A stretch of DNA of 64,000 nt, from assembly GCF_016801865.2 (NCBI RefSeq), contig NC_068938.1, positions 222,286,663-222,350,662 on the forward strand, read 5' to 3'. The position numbers were made by a program, and so were the translations under genes. The stretch is from Culex pipiens pallens. Taxonomy: Eukaryota > Arthropoda > Insecta > Diptera > Culicidae. Shown piece by piece: positions 24,103 through 35,860 of the stretch. Position 1 is the first letter of the stretch. Every line of letters begins with the position of its first letter. A model generated the notes under the pieces. It made no database searches. It saw only the letters and a program-made list of their open reading frames with translations, and was not told the DNA's origin.

Positions 24103-25603
24103 TGACAAAAATGACAAAAATGACAAAAATGACAAAAATGACAAAAATGACAAAAATGACAAATATGACAAAAATGACAAAAATGACAAAAATGACAAAA
24201 ATGACAAAAATGACAAAAATGACAAAAATGACAAAAATGACAAAAATGACAAAAATGACAAAAATGACAAAAATGACAAAAATGACAAAAATGACAAAAA
24301 TGACAAAAATGACAAAAATGACAAAAATGACAAAAATGACAAAAATGACAAAAATGACAAAAATGACAAAAATGACAAAAATGACAAAAATGACAAAAAT
24401 GACAAAAATGACAAAAATGACAAAAATGACAAAAATGACAAAAATGACAAAAATGACAAAAATGACAAAAATGACAAAAATGACAAAAATGACAAAAATG
24501 ACAAAAATGACAAAAATGACAAAAATGACAAAAATGACAAAAATGACAAAAATGACAAAAATAACAAAAATGACAAAAATGACAAAAATGACAAAAATGA
24601 CAAAAATGATAAAAATGACAAAAATGACAAAAATGACAAAAATGACAAAAATGACAAAAATGACAAAAATGACAAAAATGACAAAAATGACAAAAATGAC
24701 AAAAATGACAAAAATGACAAAAATGACAAAAATGACAAAAATGACAAAAATGACAAAAATGACAAAAATGACAAAAATGACAAAAATGACAAAAATGACA
24801 AAAATGACAAAAATGACAAAAATGACAAAAATGACAAAAATGACAAAAATGACAAAAATGACAAAAATGACAAAAATGACACAAATGACAAAAATGACAA
24901 AAATGACAAAAAATGACAAAAATTACAAAAAAAAATTACAAAAATGACAAAAATGACAAAAATGACAAAAATGACAAAAATGACAAAAATGACAAAAATG
25001 ACAAAAATGACAAAAATGACAAAAATGACAAAAATGACAAAAATGACAAAAATGACAAAAATGACAAAAATGACAAAAATGACAAAAATGACAAAAATGA
25101 CAAAAATGACAAAAATGACAAAAATGACAAAAATGACAAAAATGACAAAAATGACAAAAATGACAAAAATAACAAAAATGACAAAAATGACAAAAATGAC
25201 AAAAATGACAAAAATGATAAAAATGACAAAAATGACAAAAATGACAAAAATGACAAAAATGACAAAAATGACAAAAATGACAAAAATGACAAAAATGACA
25301 AAAATGACAAAAATGACAAAAATGACAAAAATGACAAAAATGACAAAAATGACAAAAATGACAAAAATGACAAAAATGACAAAAATGACAAAAATGACAA
25401 AAATGACAAAAATGACAAAAATGACAAAAATGACAAAAATGACAAAAATGACAAAAATGACAAAAATGACACAAATGACAAAAATGACAAAAATGACAAA
25501 AATTACAAAAATTACAAAAATTACAAAAATGACAAAAATTACAAAAATTACAAAAATTACAAAAATGACAAAAAAAAATGACAAAAATGACAAAAATGAA
25601 AAT
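24103..25603 (+). repeat. 9-bp tandem array, unit TGACAAAAA, about 166 copies
   Basis: Almost perfect 9-bp periodicity runs for 1.5 kb. Rare variants mark internal structure: ATAACAAAA at 24,561 and 25,169, TGATAAAAA with its T at 24,610 and 25,218, and TGACACAAA with its C at 24,882 and 25,472. An irregular joint (AAAAATTACAAAAAAAAATT) sits at about 24,920. The last 100 bases mix in AAATTACAA units. Because nine is a multiple of three and the unit lacks stops in several frames, open frames of 180-500 codons arise on both strands. They are artefacts. Confidence 0.97.
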
Positions 25604-28012
25604 GAAAAAATTGAGCTACTGGAAAAAAATCACAAAATAAAGCCTACAACCATTACACCACACACGACACTTGCAAGGCCTGCTTTGCATCCATCACCCA
25701 TCCTCAAACAACCCATCGATAAATCGCTGTCATCCCGATTCATCGACCTGAAGGTTGCTTTGTTTACTTTCTCAGCCACCACAGCACAGCCTGCTTCTCT
25801 CCAAACCTCCACATCTCCAGCCATGCCAAGTTGGCTGATGAAGAGATGTGCATCACTTAGTACAGGGGACAAGGTCTCTGAAGCTTCGTCTGTCACTTTG
25901 TCACACGGAGACTCGCCCGAACTTGCCCAGGACTAAGAAGTGGTGTAGCAGACAGCGAGCGCGCGAGTACAACAATGATTTTAAAATTTAAACATTCAAA
26001 TGAGTCCTCTCACCCCTTTTTCCATCCTTCCTTGCATCGAACCATTTGCAAACGATTCTGTCTCATTTCGAATCGTAACATCAGAAATCGCTACCAAATA
26101 CAAGACGATTTATAGTCCTTCGACATCGACGACGATGTTGGTGGTTCCTGGGCTCCCGGTGTGGCGGTGGTGGTGGTACAGAACACCAGAAAAAATCAAC
26201 AAAGTTTTCGTTCAATTCGTCCCATTCATTCTTCATTATGTTTGAGGAAGAATAATCAATTTTATTGAATTTTAAATGAACTAATTAAAATTTTAAAAAC
26301 TTCTCCTGTGTTCGATCTGCTGTCGCGTTTCGTCGTCGCGGCATCGTAGTTGGCTGGCTGGCTGATGTTCCAAGCTGCTGCTGTACGACATACACTTTGG
26401 GCTAATTCAGCGCCCGCTGCCGTCGTCGTCGTCATTTGCATGTCGTCGCCATCGTGCTAACTTGTCGTACGTGCATTTTGGGCCAAATTGAGTTAAGAAC
26501 GCCATTTTGTGCAGCTCACAATGCCTCATCTTTTGACCTTCACAGATCCCCAAAATTCGACTTCAATCCTGAGATATTCAACAAAAACCGAAAAAACTCC
26601 GTGCATTTTTGTCACTTTACATATGAAAGTAGTTTCAATCTTGTCGTGCTATCTTGTCACTCCATGAAAATTGATGTAAGTGCGACAAAAGGCCATAGGG
26701 ATTTCAGGCCAGGAAAGTCAGGATGCGTTTGTCGCACGTACAAGCTAGACTACCGTAAACATTTGTAAGTATAACTCGGGACTCCAGCAACCAACTTCAA
26801 CCAAACTTTGGGACAATGCACAGAATGGTGAGCCTAACAAAACGTGTTTGTTATTGTTTACATTGCGTGCTCTCGTTTTTGTTTATTCAAGGTCAAACAT
26901 TAAAACGCGTTTTTCTCGGAACGTCAAAATGGCGGGTGCGACAAGATAGCACGACGACGTCGATGTGATTCGCTGCCTGCTATGCCTCATTTGTCTTTTC
27001 TGTTCGCGGGAAGTGGGCACAGTGGGAAAATGATTGATTTTTAAGGTAATGGGTTTGCTTTTCGCGAATTTTCTCTGATTTCAAACATTTTAATCCAGTG
27101 TGCTTCATATAATGAGACCATCAACTACAACATCCACCGAGCCATTGTTATGAAATCTTCATCCGACTTTTTTTTTCGTTCTTTCTCCCTCATCATCCAC
27201 CGGAACTTGCGCGCTTAATACCCGCCGACACACACGTGGTGTTGGCTCGAGTTCGTTACCGTGCTTGACTAAGTGACGCGAGGACAACTCACCGTTGTTT
27301 ATTAGCCTCTCGGATGATGACGCTCTTCGTGTGCGGAGGTGGGGCAGAGCTTGGTTTGTGGAATTAAGGCTCAAGGATGTGTGACTGGCGTTCCGACCTG
27401 GGGTTAATTATTGTCATCCTTTCCCGCGCCCCAGCATTTTCCACCATCTGTGCGAAAGCTCTGCTCTAGTGCAGTGTGACATGATTATTTTCGTGTTTCG
27501 CACACGAGCTCAGCAGGAGCAACGGAGCAATATGTTTGCTCTGCTGGTTTCCGGAATTTTTAATGATTTCCCCGGAAGGAAGACGGAATGCGGAATAAAA
27601 AAGCAAAAGCAAAAGTTTTTTTTTCTCAGGCAGGAATGATTAAGAGCGAGCGAACGGAGCAGGCGTTGAAGCGGTGCTAATTTTGTGATCCAGTTGGTTT
27701 GAATAGACGGCCTACTGTGGTGGTGAAATGTCGTTTGGAATAATCGGTGCAAAGGTATTTATGGCCAATTATGCTTAAGTCATTCTTACAGATTAGCTTA
27801 TTATTTACCTCATTAAATCAAGCCAAAGGTTTATGATATTAAAATACAGTCCACACTCGATGAGGCGGATGAGGCTAGTACAAATTGTAATTCAAATTCT
27901 TGTCTCTTAGCTCTGGTCAAGGTCAAGAAACGAGGGCAAACATTCACATAACAAAAATTTAAACATAAAAACATAAAAACACAAAAATAACATGAAAAAA
28001 CAAAATTTTTAA
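25604..28012. other. GC-richer spacer between the two opposed 9-bp arrays
   Basis: About 2.4 kb of mostly single-copy sequence. The part 25,630-25,936 is open in one frame on each strand, but neither product has a recognisable domain. An inverted repeat lies at 26,643-26,955 (listed separately). CGTCGT-type runs occur near 26,330 and 26,425. Confidence 0.5.
26643..26955. mobile_element. 313-bp inverted-repeat element, candidate MITE
   Basis: GTCGTGCTATCTTGTC at 26,643-26,658 is repeated in inverted form (GACAAGATAGCACGAC) at 26,940-26,955. The interior is non-coding. No target duplication is obvious, since the CG(A/T)CG-rich flanks obscure it. The perfect 16-bp inverted match at about 300 bases distance is unlikely by chance. 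Confidence 0.55.
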
Positions 28013-28798
28013 TTTTTGTCATTTTTAAATTTTTTGTCATTTTTGTCATTTTTGTAATTTTTGTCATTTTGGTCATTTTGGTCATTTTGGTCATTTTGGT
28101 CATTTTGGTCATTTTTGTCATTTTTGTCATTTTGGTCATTTTTGTCATTTTTGTCATTTTTGTCATTTTTGTCATTTTTGTCATTTTTGTCATTTTTGTC
28201 ATTTTTGTCATTTTTGTCATTTTTGTCATTTTTGTCATTTTTGTCATTTTTGTCATTTTTGTCATTTTTGTCATTTTTGTCATTTTTGTCATTTTTGTCA
28301 TTTTTGTCATTTTTGTCATTTTTGTCATTTTTGTCATTTTTGTCATTTTTGTCATTTTTGTCATTTTTGTCATTTTTGTCATTTTTGTCATTTTTGTCAT
28401 TTTTGTCATTTTTGTCATTTTTGTCATTTTTGTCATTTTTGTCATTTTTGTCATTTTTGTCATTTTTGTCATTTTTGTCATTTTTGTCATTTTTGTCATT
28501 TTTGTCATTTTTTGTCATTTTTGTCATTTTTGTCATTTTTGTCATTTTTGTCATTTTTGTCATTTTTGTCATTTTTGTCATTTTTGTCATTTTTGTCATT
28601 TTTGTCATTTTTGTCATTTTTGTCATTTTTGTCATTTTTGTCATTTTTGTCATTTTTGTCATTTTTGTCATTTTTGTCATTTTTGTCATTTTTGTCATTT
28701 TTGTCATTTTTGTCATTTTTGTCATTTTTGTCATTTTTGTCATTTTTGTCATTTTTGTCATTTTTGTCATTTTTGTCTTTTCTATCATTTTTTCATTT
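28013..28798 (-). repeat. 9-bp tandem array, unit TTTTTGTCA, about 87 copies
   Basis: This is the reverse complement of the unit at 24.1 kb. A G variant (TTTTGGTCA) forms five consecutive units at 28,067-28,111, then two standard units, then one more G unit. A single 10-bp unit with an extra T near 28,509 shifts phase, which explains why predicted frames switch there. The right edge decays into TTTTCTATCATTTTTTCATT. Confidence 0.97.
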
Positions 28799-29270
28799 TT
28801 CACGATAGATCGCCCTTTCCGTCAATAATCAAAAAAGATTTACATACAAGTTGAAGAAGTTGATAATTGTAAGTAGTGAATTTACTTTTACTAAAATTAT
28901 AAAAAATTATTAACCAAAATTATAAACTGAATTAACATTGAGAAAAATTTAAAAAAAATGCCGGCTTGTCATTTTACATCAAACCTAAATGTTATTAATA
29001 TTAAAACAGCAATATGAATTGAGTTTTGAAGCGTTGAATTGGAAAATCAGTTATATTAAGAGGTTTGTTTATTCATCGTCAAAAGTTTTGAAACATTTTC
29101 AAATATTCGTTTCTTAGTGAGGGTCAAATTTTATTAAAGAGTCCTACCTTTGAAAATGGATTATTTCATCAGACGTACCTGTAAAAAGAAAAAAATGCCT
29201 TCATCAGTCTTGATAGTAAGGTCATATTCACGGTACTGTAATACAATTTAGTACAATTTAAAAAAATAAA
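28799..29270. other. AT-rich non-coding DNA
   Basis: No gene or recognised element. Confidence 0.45.
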
Positions 29271-32200
29271 GAATAAGACATGAACTTTTCCTCACCCCTC
29301 CCATCAAAGCATGCTCTGCAATCGATTAACCGCAGCGCCGACGGCGGTGGTCTCAAAACGGAGACCTCAATACGGTCTATCGGAGAAACCCGCAGCACTG
29401 TCAACACTCTGAGGATAAGAAGAGAACAGCGACACAGAGAGAAACCAAAACAACACTCGGCAGATAAGCAGCCAACAAAAGGTAGAAGGAAACAAACGCT
29501 CAGAGGTGCAAAAGGAACCGCACTTGGAGAGGACGAGGACCTCCAACTTGGACGTAGCTGGCCACGAGCATAATTTATGGCAAACTATCTGCCACTCACA
29601 CACACACTCAGGCACAAACACTCACAGACATACGGACATTCGTCGTCGACGGGGTTGTGAGATTGAATTGATAATGAAATTGTTATTCATGAAGTTAATT
29701 AAAAATTTAAATAAGAACTTAATAAATATACATTCACGTATGGTTTGACGATGGTCAGAACGTCGTCAAGGGTTTCGTAACAAGACGAGCGATGAATGAA
29801 GCTCACGAACGTAATTACCATTCGGCGAAATCGGATTCGGTGTTTCGTTAATCTTGTTACCCCGCGAAGATGGATGAGCGTTACATTTAATTAGAATTTC
29901 CTCTCGCAAGACAATTTGACACTCACCAAAGTGCGCCGTAAAGTAGTTTAGTTTTAAATAATGCAGCATGCTAATAGCTAGTCGAAGTCTGACCAACGAA
30001 AACTCATGGCTTGCTGTGTGTGAGTGTGTGCGTGCGTGTTGGTGAAAGAAAGGACAAAACTTTCCCAACCCCCACACCGTCAAACTCTCTGCTCATAGTC
30101 CGAACCCGATCCAAGAAGGCCATGGAGGTCCTCTTCGCCAAGATGATAGTTTCTATCGGTGAGCAGAACTCGAGGCAATTTGGAATGTATTAGAGAAGGT
30201 CTGCGCTCGGACGCTTCGTTTTCGAGGCTACAAATTTGCATCCTGGACCACAGCCAGGAAGGGGAGAGGGTGCGGGGGGTGAATCTTCCTCCAAGAGGGT
30301 GGCAAAAAGGTGGTGGGAAATGAGGAAACACCCATAAACAGATTTACATATTATTATTGTAGAAAAGGGGTAACGTAAGTTGAGCGGTTCGAAGGAGGTG
30401 TGAGTGGAACGGCAAATCTAGAAATTAGATAAAATTGAAAGGAAGGGATGGGGAGGGGAGTGCGGGGTGGCGGGGAAGAAATTGGAATGGGAAATGAGTA
30501 AGAATGTTTGCTGGACAATGTCCCACCTTTTGCCGAAGTAGTTGTAGTCTTAGGCAAAGCAGGCAGCTCTGGCGGGAGAGATAGTTGACTTTGGCCTGCG
30601 AGAAGGAGTCCAAGCAGGCTGTGTTTGAAGAGGGAATGAGAAGGGGGAAGGTGTTTGGAATGAGAAGAACGTCGACGATGACGATGATGAGTGTGATTTG
30701 AAATGAAGAAGGTGGCTACTTGGATCGGGTATGCTGGGATCGGAAAAGTCATTAAAATGTCGTGTAATTATAAATTAAGGAATACATTACTGAAAGATAT
30801 AACAGAATCTTACATTACAAGTATTATTGCCATAAAAACACAAAAAAAAAGATAATAACGACAACGAATGCACAGCACACTGAGATTCGACCATTTACGG
30901 GGAGATATTCCTAAAATATGTAAAATGTGGGCGACATTGGTACGAGTGCCTACGCTGAAGGGGTGTTGGAAATCTTGCCCCAACCACCCCAGCATCCCTC
31001 CAGCATAGTTTTCCAACTTTTGGTCCCCCAAAAGTCTGGACCGAGCTCCACAGTTGGAGAGCTCGGCATGTGCGAAAATGCTGCACGACTTCCAATTAAG
31101 CCATAGTTTGCATTAATGAGAAATACTAATCCCTTAAAATTTTCCGTTTTCTTCTGTTTTGGTATAATTTGATTTCGTATAAATTTATAGTTTCGTATAC
31201 CGAGAGAGAGTCCTGCCCAGGACATGGAGCAGTAGATTCCGGGCGCATTGAATTAGATCCGGAGCGAATTTCCGAGAATGTCTTGTGTGCTCGGCAGTGG
31301 GTGGCAGATAAGATATTCGAGCTGATTTCTGGTCCTAACTAGTCAACTGTTCAAAAGTGAAGGACGCTGGCAAGGTGGGGAGGTGGTGGTATTTTGAATA
31401 TTACAACTAGCTTCGAACTAAAGTAGACTCATCACACAGGGGTGGTTGGTTTGGGGGCGAAATGAGGTAAGACAAGTGGATGGGATACAACTTATTTCTC
31501 GTTTGAATGCACGGACACTGGCTGCTGGCTTCGGACTGGAACCGGGGACTGGGGCTGTAAATCAGAGTCATATGTCAGGAGTTGGAATTGTTCAACATGG
31601 TTGGTCTTCGATGGTGGTGGTGCTTGGTAGTGCCAGCTAAAAGGGGACAGAGGCGAATTATGGTTGAATGATTTACGTCAAGGTTTTTCTCTCGGTGCAT
31701 GCATCTCTGGATTGCGAGAATGTTAAAAATTATGGAAGGAAGAGTAGTCGTACAGGTATATTAAATTAGAGTTATTACAATCCAGATCCAATTTATGGAT
31801 ATAGGAATGCTAAAAGTGTCGTTTGGTACATGGAAGTTTAATTTGCGTTGCTTCAAGTGCAAATTATATCGTCAAATGCAAAAGAGCAGAAAATTGAAAC
31901 CCTATAAATTGCACAAAAGTGTACTTCATAAATGTTGCATCCAAACGAAACAAATGTATGAAACTTAATTTGATGACTTACGGCCGTCACGAAACTTTTC
32001 AAAAGCTTCCCAAGCCAGTAATTGTCACTCGTTGCTGAAATATTCATCCCGTCCGGTTCTCAACTAATCAAAATTCTCAAATAACGTCCTAAAATCGCAC
32101 GAGAAGCCATATCCACCCACACATACATACACGAATTGCCAGAAAAAAATCCCGCTGTCTATTTTGTTGTCCGGTTTTCCCTCGCCAGTGGCCATAAAAA

Positions 32201-33560
32201 TCATTTGAATGGTCCAAAATTGCAAAACTCAATATAACTTTCCATCACAATCCTACACAGCCCAGGTAGGTCCTCTGACCATCAACTCACATCGAGTACA
32301 AAAACCGGACCGGATTTTTTCGGCAGAAAAGTCCACCAGGCTCGAGCAGGACGCCGCCGTATAGTGTGTAATGTCCGCGTTTTAATTGGAAAATCTAGGC
32401 ATTAATTTTTTCAGCTCATTTTTCCCAACTTGAGTCGTTGATTTTTGCAATTTTTCACCTCGCCTCACCAACGCCACTCCCTGCGTGCAATCAAAAGAAG
32501 CACCTACCAGCGCTCGGTCCGGTTGGTCACCAACAAACTGGCCACCACCCCTTTCTCTGTCCGAGGGAACCCAGGATCACCGATAGAGTCACGTGGACCG
32601 TGTGTGGAATCGTGTTGAGGGTAGGGTTTCTGGTACCGGTGCAACCCATTTCAAAGAATCGTCTCTGCGGTTAACTTGATACAGTAGGCCTGGCCATTTC
32701 AAACAAGCTGCTGTGATTGGATCAGAAATTGATTTTTATCAATTTCGATAAAATTAACTGTTTTAAAATAAAAAATAAAATAAATAATAAGAAGACTACC
32801 CGGTTTCACTATCCCTAACCAAATCTAGCGGGTACAAACAGCCGAGTACGAACGTGCGTAATGATGGTGGTGGTGGTGGTGCACAAAAAGAAATACAAAA
32901 AAAAACCTCGCGAGCACTTGCAATCTAACGGCTATCGCCAGGACAATCCTGGGCCAGCATCACAAAATATGTACATAAATCGCTCCGGTGGGGGCAAACA
33001 TCAACCACGAGCAGGGTGGGGAAGAAACGGTGCAAGTTTATGTGTGTACTCCCGTACTAAACCCACCCCACCCCACTTCCCCACCACCCCAAAACTAGGC
33101 TAGGCGTATGTGTGCAACGCACACAGCAAACACGACTTTTTTTGCAACCCCACCGGTTCTTGGTATTGTTTTAACTCTTCCTAGTCGATTGGCGTGTGTA
33201 CTTCTGGAGGAAAAAATCCTGGTCCCGTGGACCACTTTAGAGGAACACACACGCGCGCGCGATCATAGGAGGCGAACAAAAATCGTCCCACCCACTGTGC
33301 CGTCGTCCTTTCGCGGGGGGAACAAAAAAGAGTGGGTGCTTTTGTGACTCGTCCTGCACCCATCCACCTCCCAAAGGCAGAGGAGGCATCATGCTAGGAA
33401 AAAAATGTGTTGCACTCTTTGGTCGCATCGTAGCAAGCGGTGGTCAACTCTTGTGACTTTGCGCGCGTTTTGTCATTTTTCTTTTTTTACTGTTTTGTGT
33501 TATTTTTATGTCTGTCTACACATGATTTCTGGGTGGGTCATCATCGTTGGCGGAATAGAG
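29271..33560. other. long GC-richer single-copy island
   Basis: 4.3 kb of mixed-composition DNA with none of the window's repeat families. It includes CA runs (29,590-29,630), a G-quadruplex motif (30,450-30,475), a GGT run (32,862-32,882) and CACC-rich stretches (33,060-33,090). Open frames reach 132 codons (30,354-30,752, minus) but are rich in Pro, Ser and His from CT/CA-rich DNA, with no domains. It is the best place in the window to look for conserved non-coding elements or small exons. Confidence 0.5.
30450..30475 (+). other. canonical G-quadruplex motif
   Basis: Four runs of exactly four G are separated by loops of 1 (A), 5 (AGTGC) and 4 (TGGC) bases. This satisfies the strict definition of an intramolecular quadruplex with four tetrads. 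Formation in the cell is inferred only. Confidence 0.8.
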
Positions 33561-35120
33561 TGGGGAAAAAAATTTCCTAGCTGATGGAACTAGGAAAAAA
33601 ATAATGTTTAAGTTGTTTTAAAATAAGAACTGAAAACTTTAGTGCAAAAGTTATAAAAATAATTACATAGACATTGTTACTGATGCTCTTTCCTGAAGAA
33701 ATAATTCAAAAACCGTTTTTTTGTTGTTATTGAATGCTAAAATTGGCACAGCAAAAAATCCGATGGTAAAATCGCATGCAAAAGCATCTGCACGGTGCGT
33801 ACTTCCATCCAAATATTTCAATAAATGGATTTTTTGGAATTTAATGCTCAACAACTATGTAGAAAATATCAAAGCTGTAAAACTCGATCCTCATTAGTGG
33901 TCATTAGCGGTTCAAAAATGTCATTTTTGCATCAACTTCAAGTTAGGCTATCAACGGGTTAACCTCAACCAATTTAGCTCAAAATTTTCACAGATGCTTA
34001 AAATAACCCAATAAAACGTTTTCCGCTTGTGGAGTAGGGGTTCATTTTTTGCTGATCACACAAAATAGGTACGTAAATTTATGAAATTTTTAAGGTTGTT
34101 AACGATAAAATTATCGAGACTCGAAAACTCAAACAAAATTTCGCTTCGTTTGATACCCATGTCGCATATTTTGAAAATTTGAGTATTTTCGACAAAAATA
34201 ACAATAATTTGTGTTTTTTTGTATTTTCCAGAAAAAAACTCTAATAAATTGAAAAAGCATGAAAAACTTCGTTTTGTTTGATACGCATGTGTAAAATATG
34301 GTTTGGCAAATATGAGTTTTTGGAAAAAATAGTGCTTTTTGGGAAATAAAATCCAAAATTCGGACAGAAAAAAATGGAAAAATAAGTTCAAAGCTAAGAA
34401 TTTGCGATGAACTGCAACTGGCACCATTGAAAATTGGGCAATATGCTTCTGAGATGCAGCCTCACAAAGAATTCAAATCGAAGAAAATGAATTTATTTAA
34501 GTCTTCAAGGCTTCGAGTCACATTATTAGACTGAAATATCACGGAATCAATTGGTTCGATTTACTAAGTTAAAAATTTAAACTTATGCAAAATTTTCTGA
34601 TTTTTCATGAAACCAAAAAAAAAATATATTTAGTCCACATTATGAAGCAAGGAAAATTATTTATTTTTATACCTCTTGAAAAGATAAGCTTGAGTCTTAA
34701 TTTGTGAAATATTTTTTATTTAAAGATAAAAAAAAATCGCAAAAGATTTAATACAATTCAAATCAAAAATTATGTTTCAAGTACAAAAACTCTTAAATTT
34801 AAAGCTTGAATTTGAAAACGATACATTTTACCAACAAAAAAACATGTTGGGAACTTTTCAATTACGAATTTGACATTGCTATAAAAATGATTTGTTAATA
34901 ATTTTTTGTCCGAATATCGTCATTTTCTAAAAAACTTTTTTTTCTGATTCATATTTTTAAACTAGATTTCACACAACCATGCAATATGGCTCAAAAGATT
35001 TGTTGTTTATCCCTTAAACAAATAAAAAAATTCAAAAATAAAAAAAAATTTAAAAAAATTAAATTTTAATTTAAAAAATATTTAATACTCATTTCAGGAA
35101 CTCAACCTTTAGTCATAAAA
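33561..35120. other. AT-rich non-coding DNA with two diverged repeat units
   Basis: At 34,130-34,330 two units about 128 bases apart carry TTCGTTTGATACCCATG and TTTTGTTTGATACGCATG. They are the inverted counterparts of the units at 4,966-5,770. The rest is unassigned. Open frames of 75-123 codons on the minus strand here are Phe/Lys-rich products of AT composition. Confidence 0.5.
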
Positions 35121-35129
35121 AGTTAAATA

Positions 35130-35265
35130 AAAACATTGGGCTTTTTCTGTGTACCGTCATCAGGGACATTGGGTTTAGGGGTGAGATTGGGTCCTACAAA
35201 AATGCTGAAATTTGTATGACCCCCAGAACCAGTGTCACCAGCATCTAAGCGACCCACCAAATGAA
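35130..35265 (-). repeat. fragment of a dispersed repeat
   Basis: The segment TGTGTACCGTCATCAGGGAC, then GGGTGAGATTGGGTCCTAC and ATGACCCCCAGAACCAGTG, looks like the CCCAATCTCACCCC-type dispersed repeat I recall from mosquito genomes, lying on the minus strand. There is no second copy in the window, so the call is from recall only. Confidence 0.35.
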
Positions 35266-35860
35266 CTGTAATTAGGCAAATCAGACTATCATGTAATGAA
35301 AAAAATAGCATTTTTAAAAATTTATCAGTTGTGAGTAGGCTGAGTTTTTTTAGGAAAATAGATTTATGAGAGTGCTTTTGTTCATTGATCGAAATATACT
35401 CGAAACGATCCATAAATATTCAGAACTCCAAAATTAAGAAGAACTGGCAACTCTGACTTGAGATATTGTCAACTGACATCATTTATGGAGCAACACGAGA
35501 AAAGGATGGTTAAGCATTTTGACAGCTTAAACAGATCTGTTAATTTTTTTCACAAAACTCGAAATGTTAAACAATAGCTGGCCTCCACAGCTACCTAGTT
35601 CCAGCAGTCAAAATCCCTTTTCAAATGTTGCTCCAGAGATTATATACGAAAACAATTTGAAATATCGTTGCAAATAAATGGATTTAAATGACTAGAATTA
35701 GTAAAACAATGTTTAGTTATTTTAGAAACACTGATATTAATAATTTAAAAAAACGAAGGCAGATGATTTTTTTTATTTGTGCGAAGCTGAATCACATGCA
35801 TACAGGTCAAATTTGAATATATTTTTTCCATTTAAAAAAATGCAATCAAAATTTTCAAAT
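35266..35860. other. AT-rich non-coding DNA
   Basis: Nothing recognised. Confidence 0.4.

Noticed and set aside
24060..25936. Long open frames (180-502 codons) over the TGACAAAAA array on both strands, including one running on to 25,936
   Set aside because: They are three-residue periodic translations of a 9-bp repeat, present in several frames at once. They carry no domain and no codon bias beyond the unit itself.
25630..25936. Region open on both strands next to the array, with a protein-like residue mix
   Set aside because: No domain recognised. The minus-strand reading begins at GTG, not ATG, and the plus-strand reading is merely the continuation of the repeat frame.
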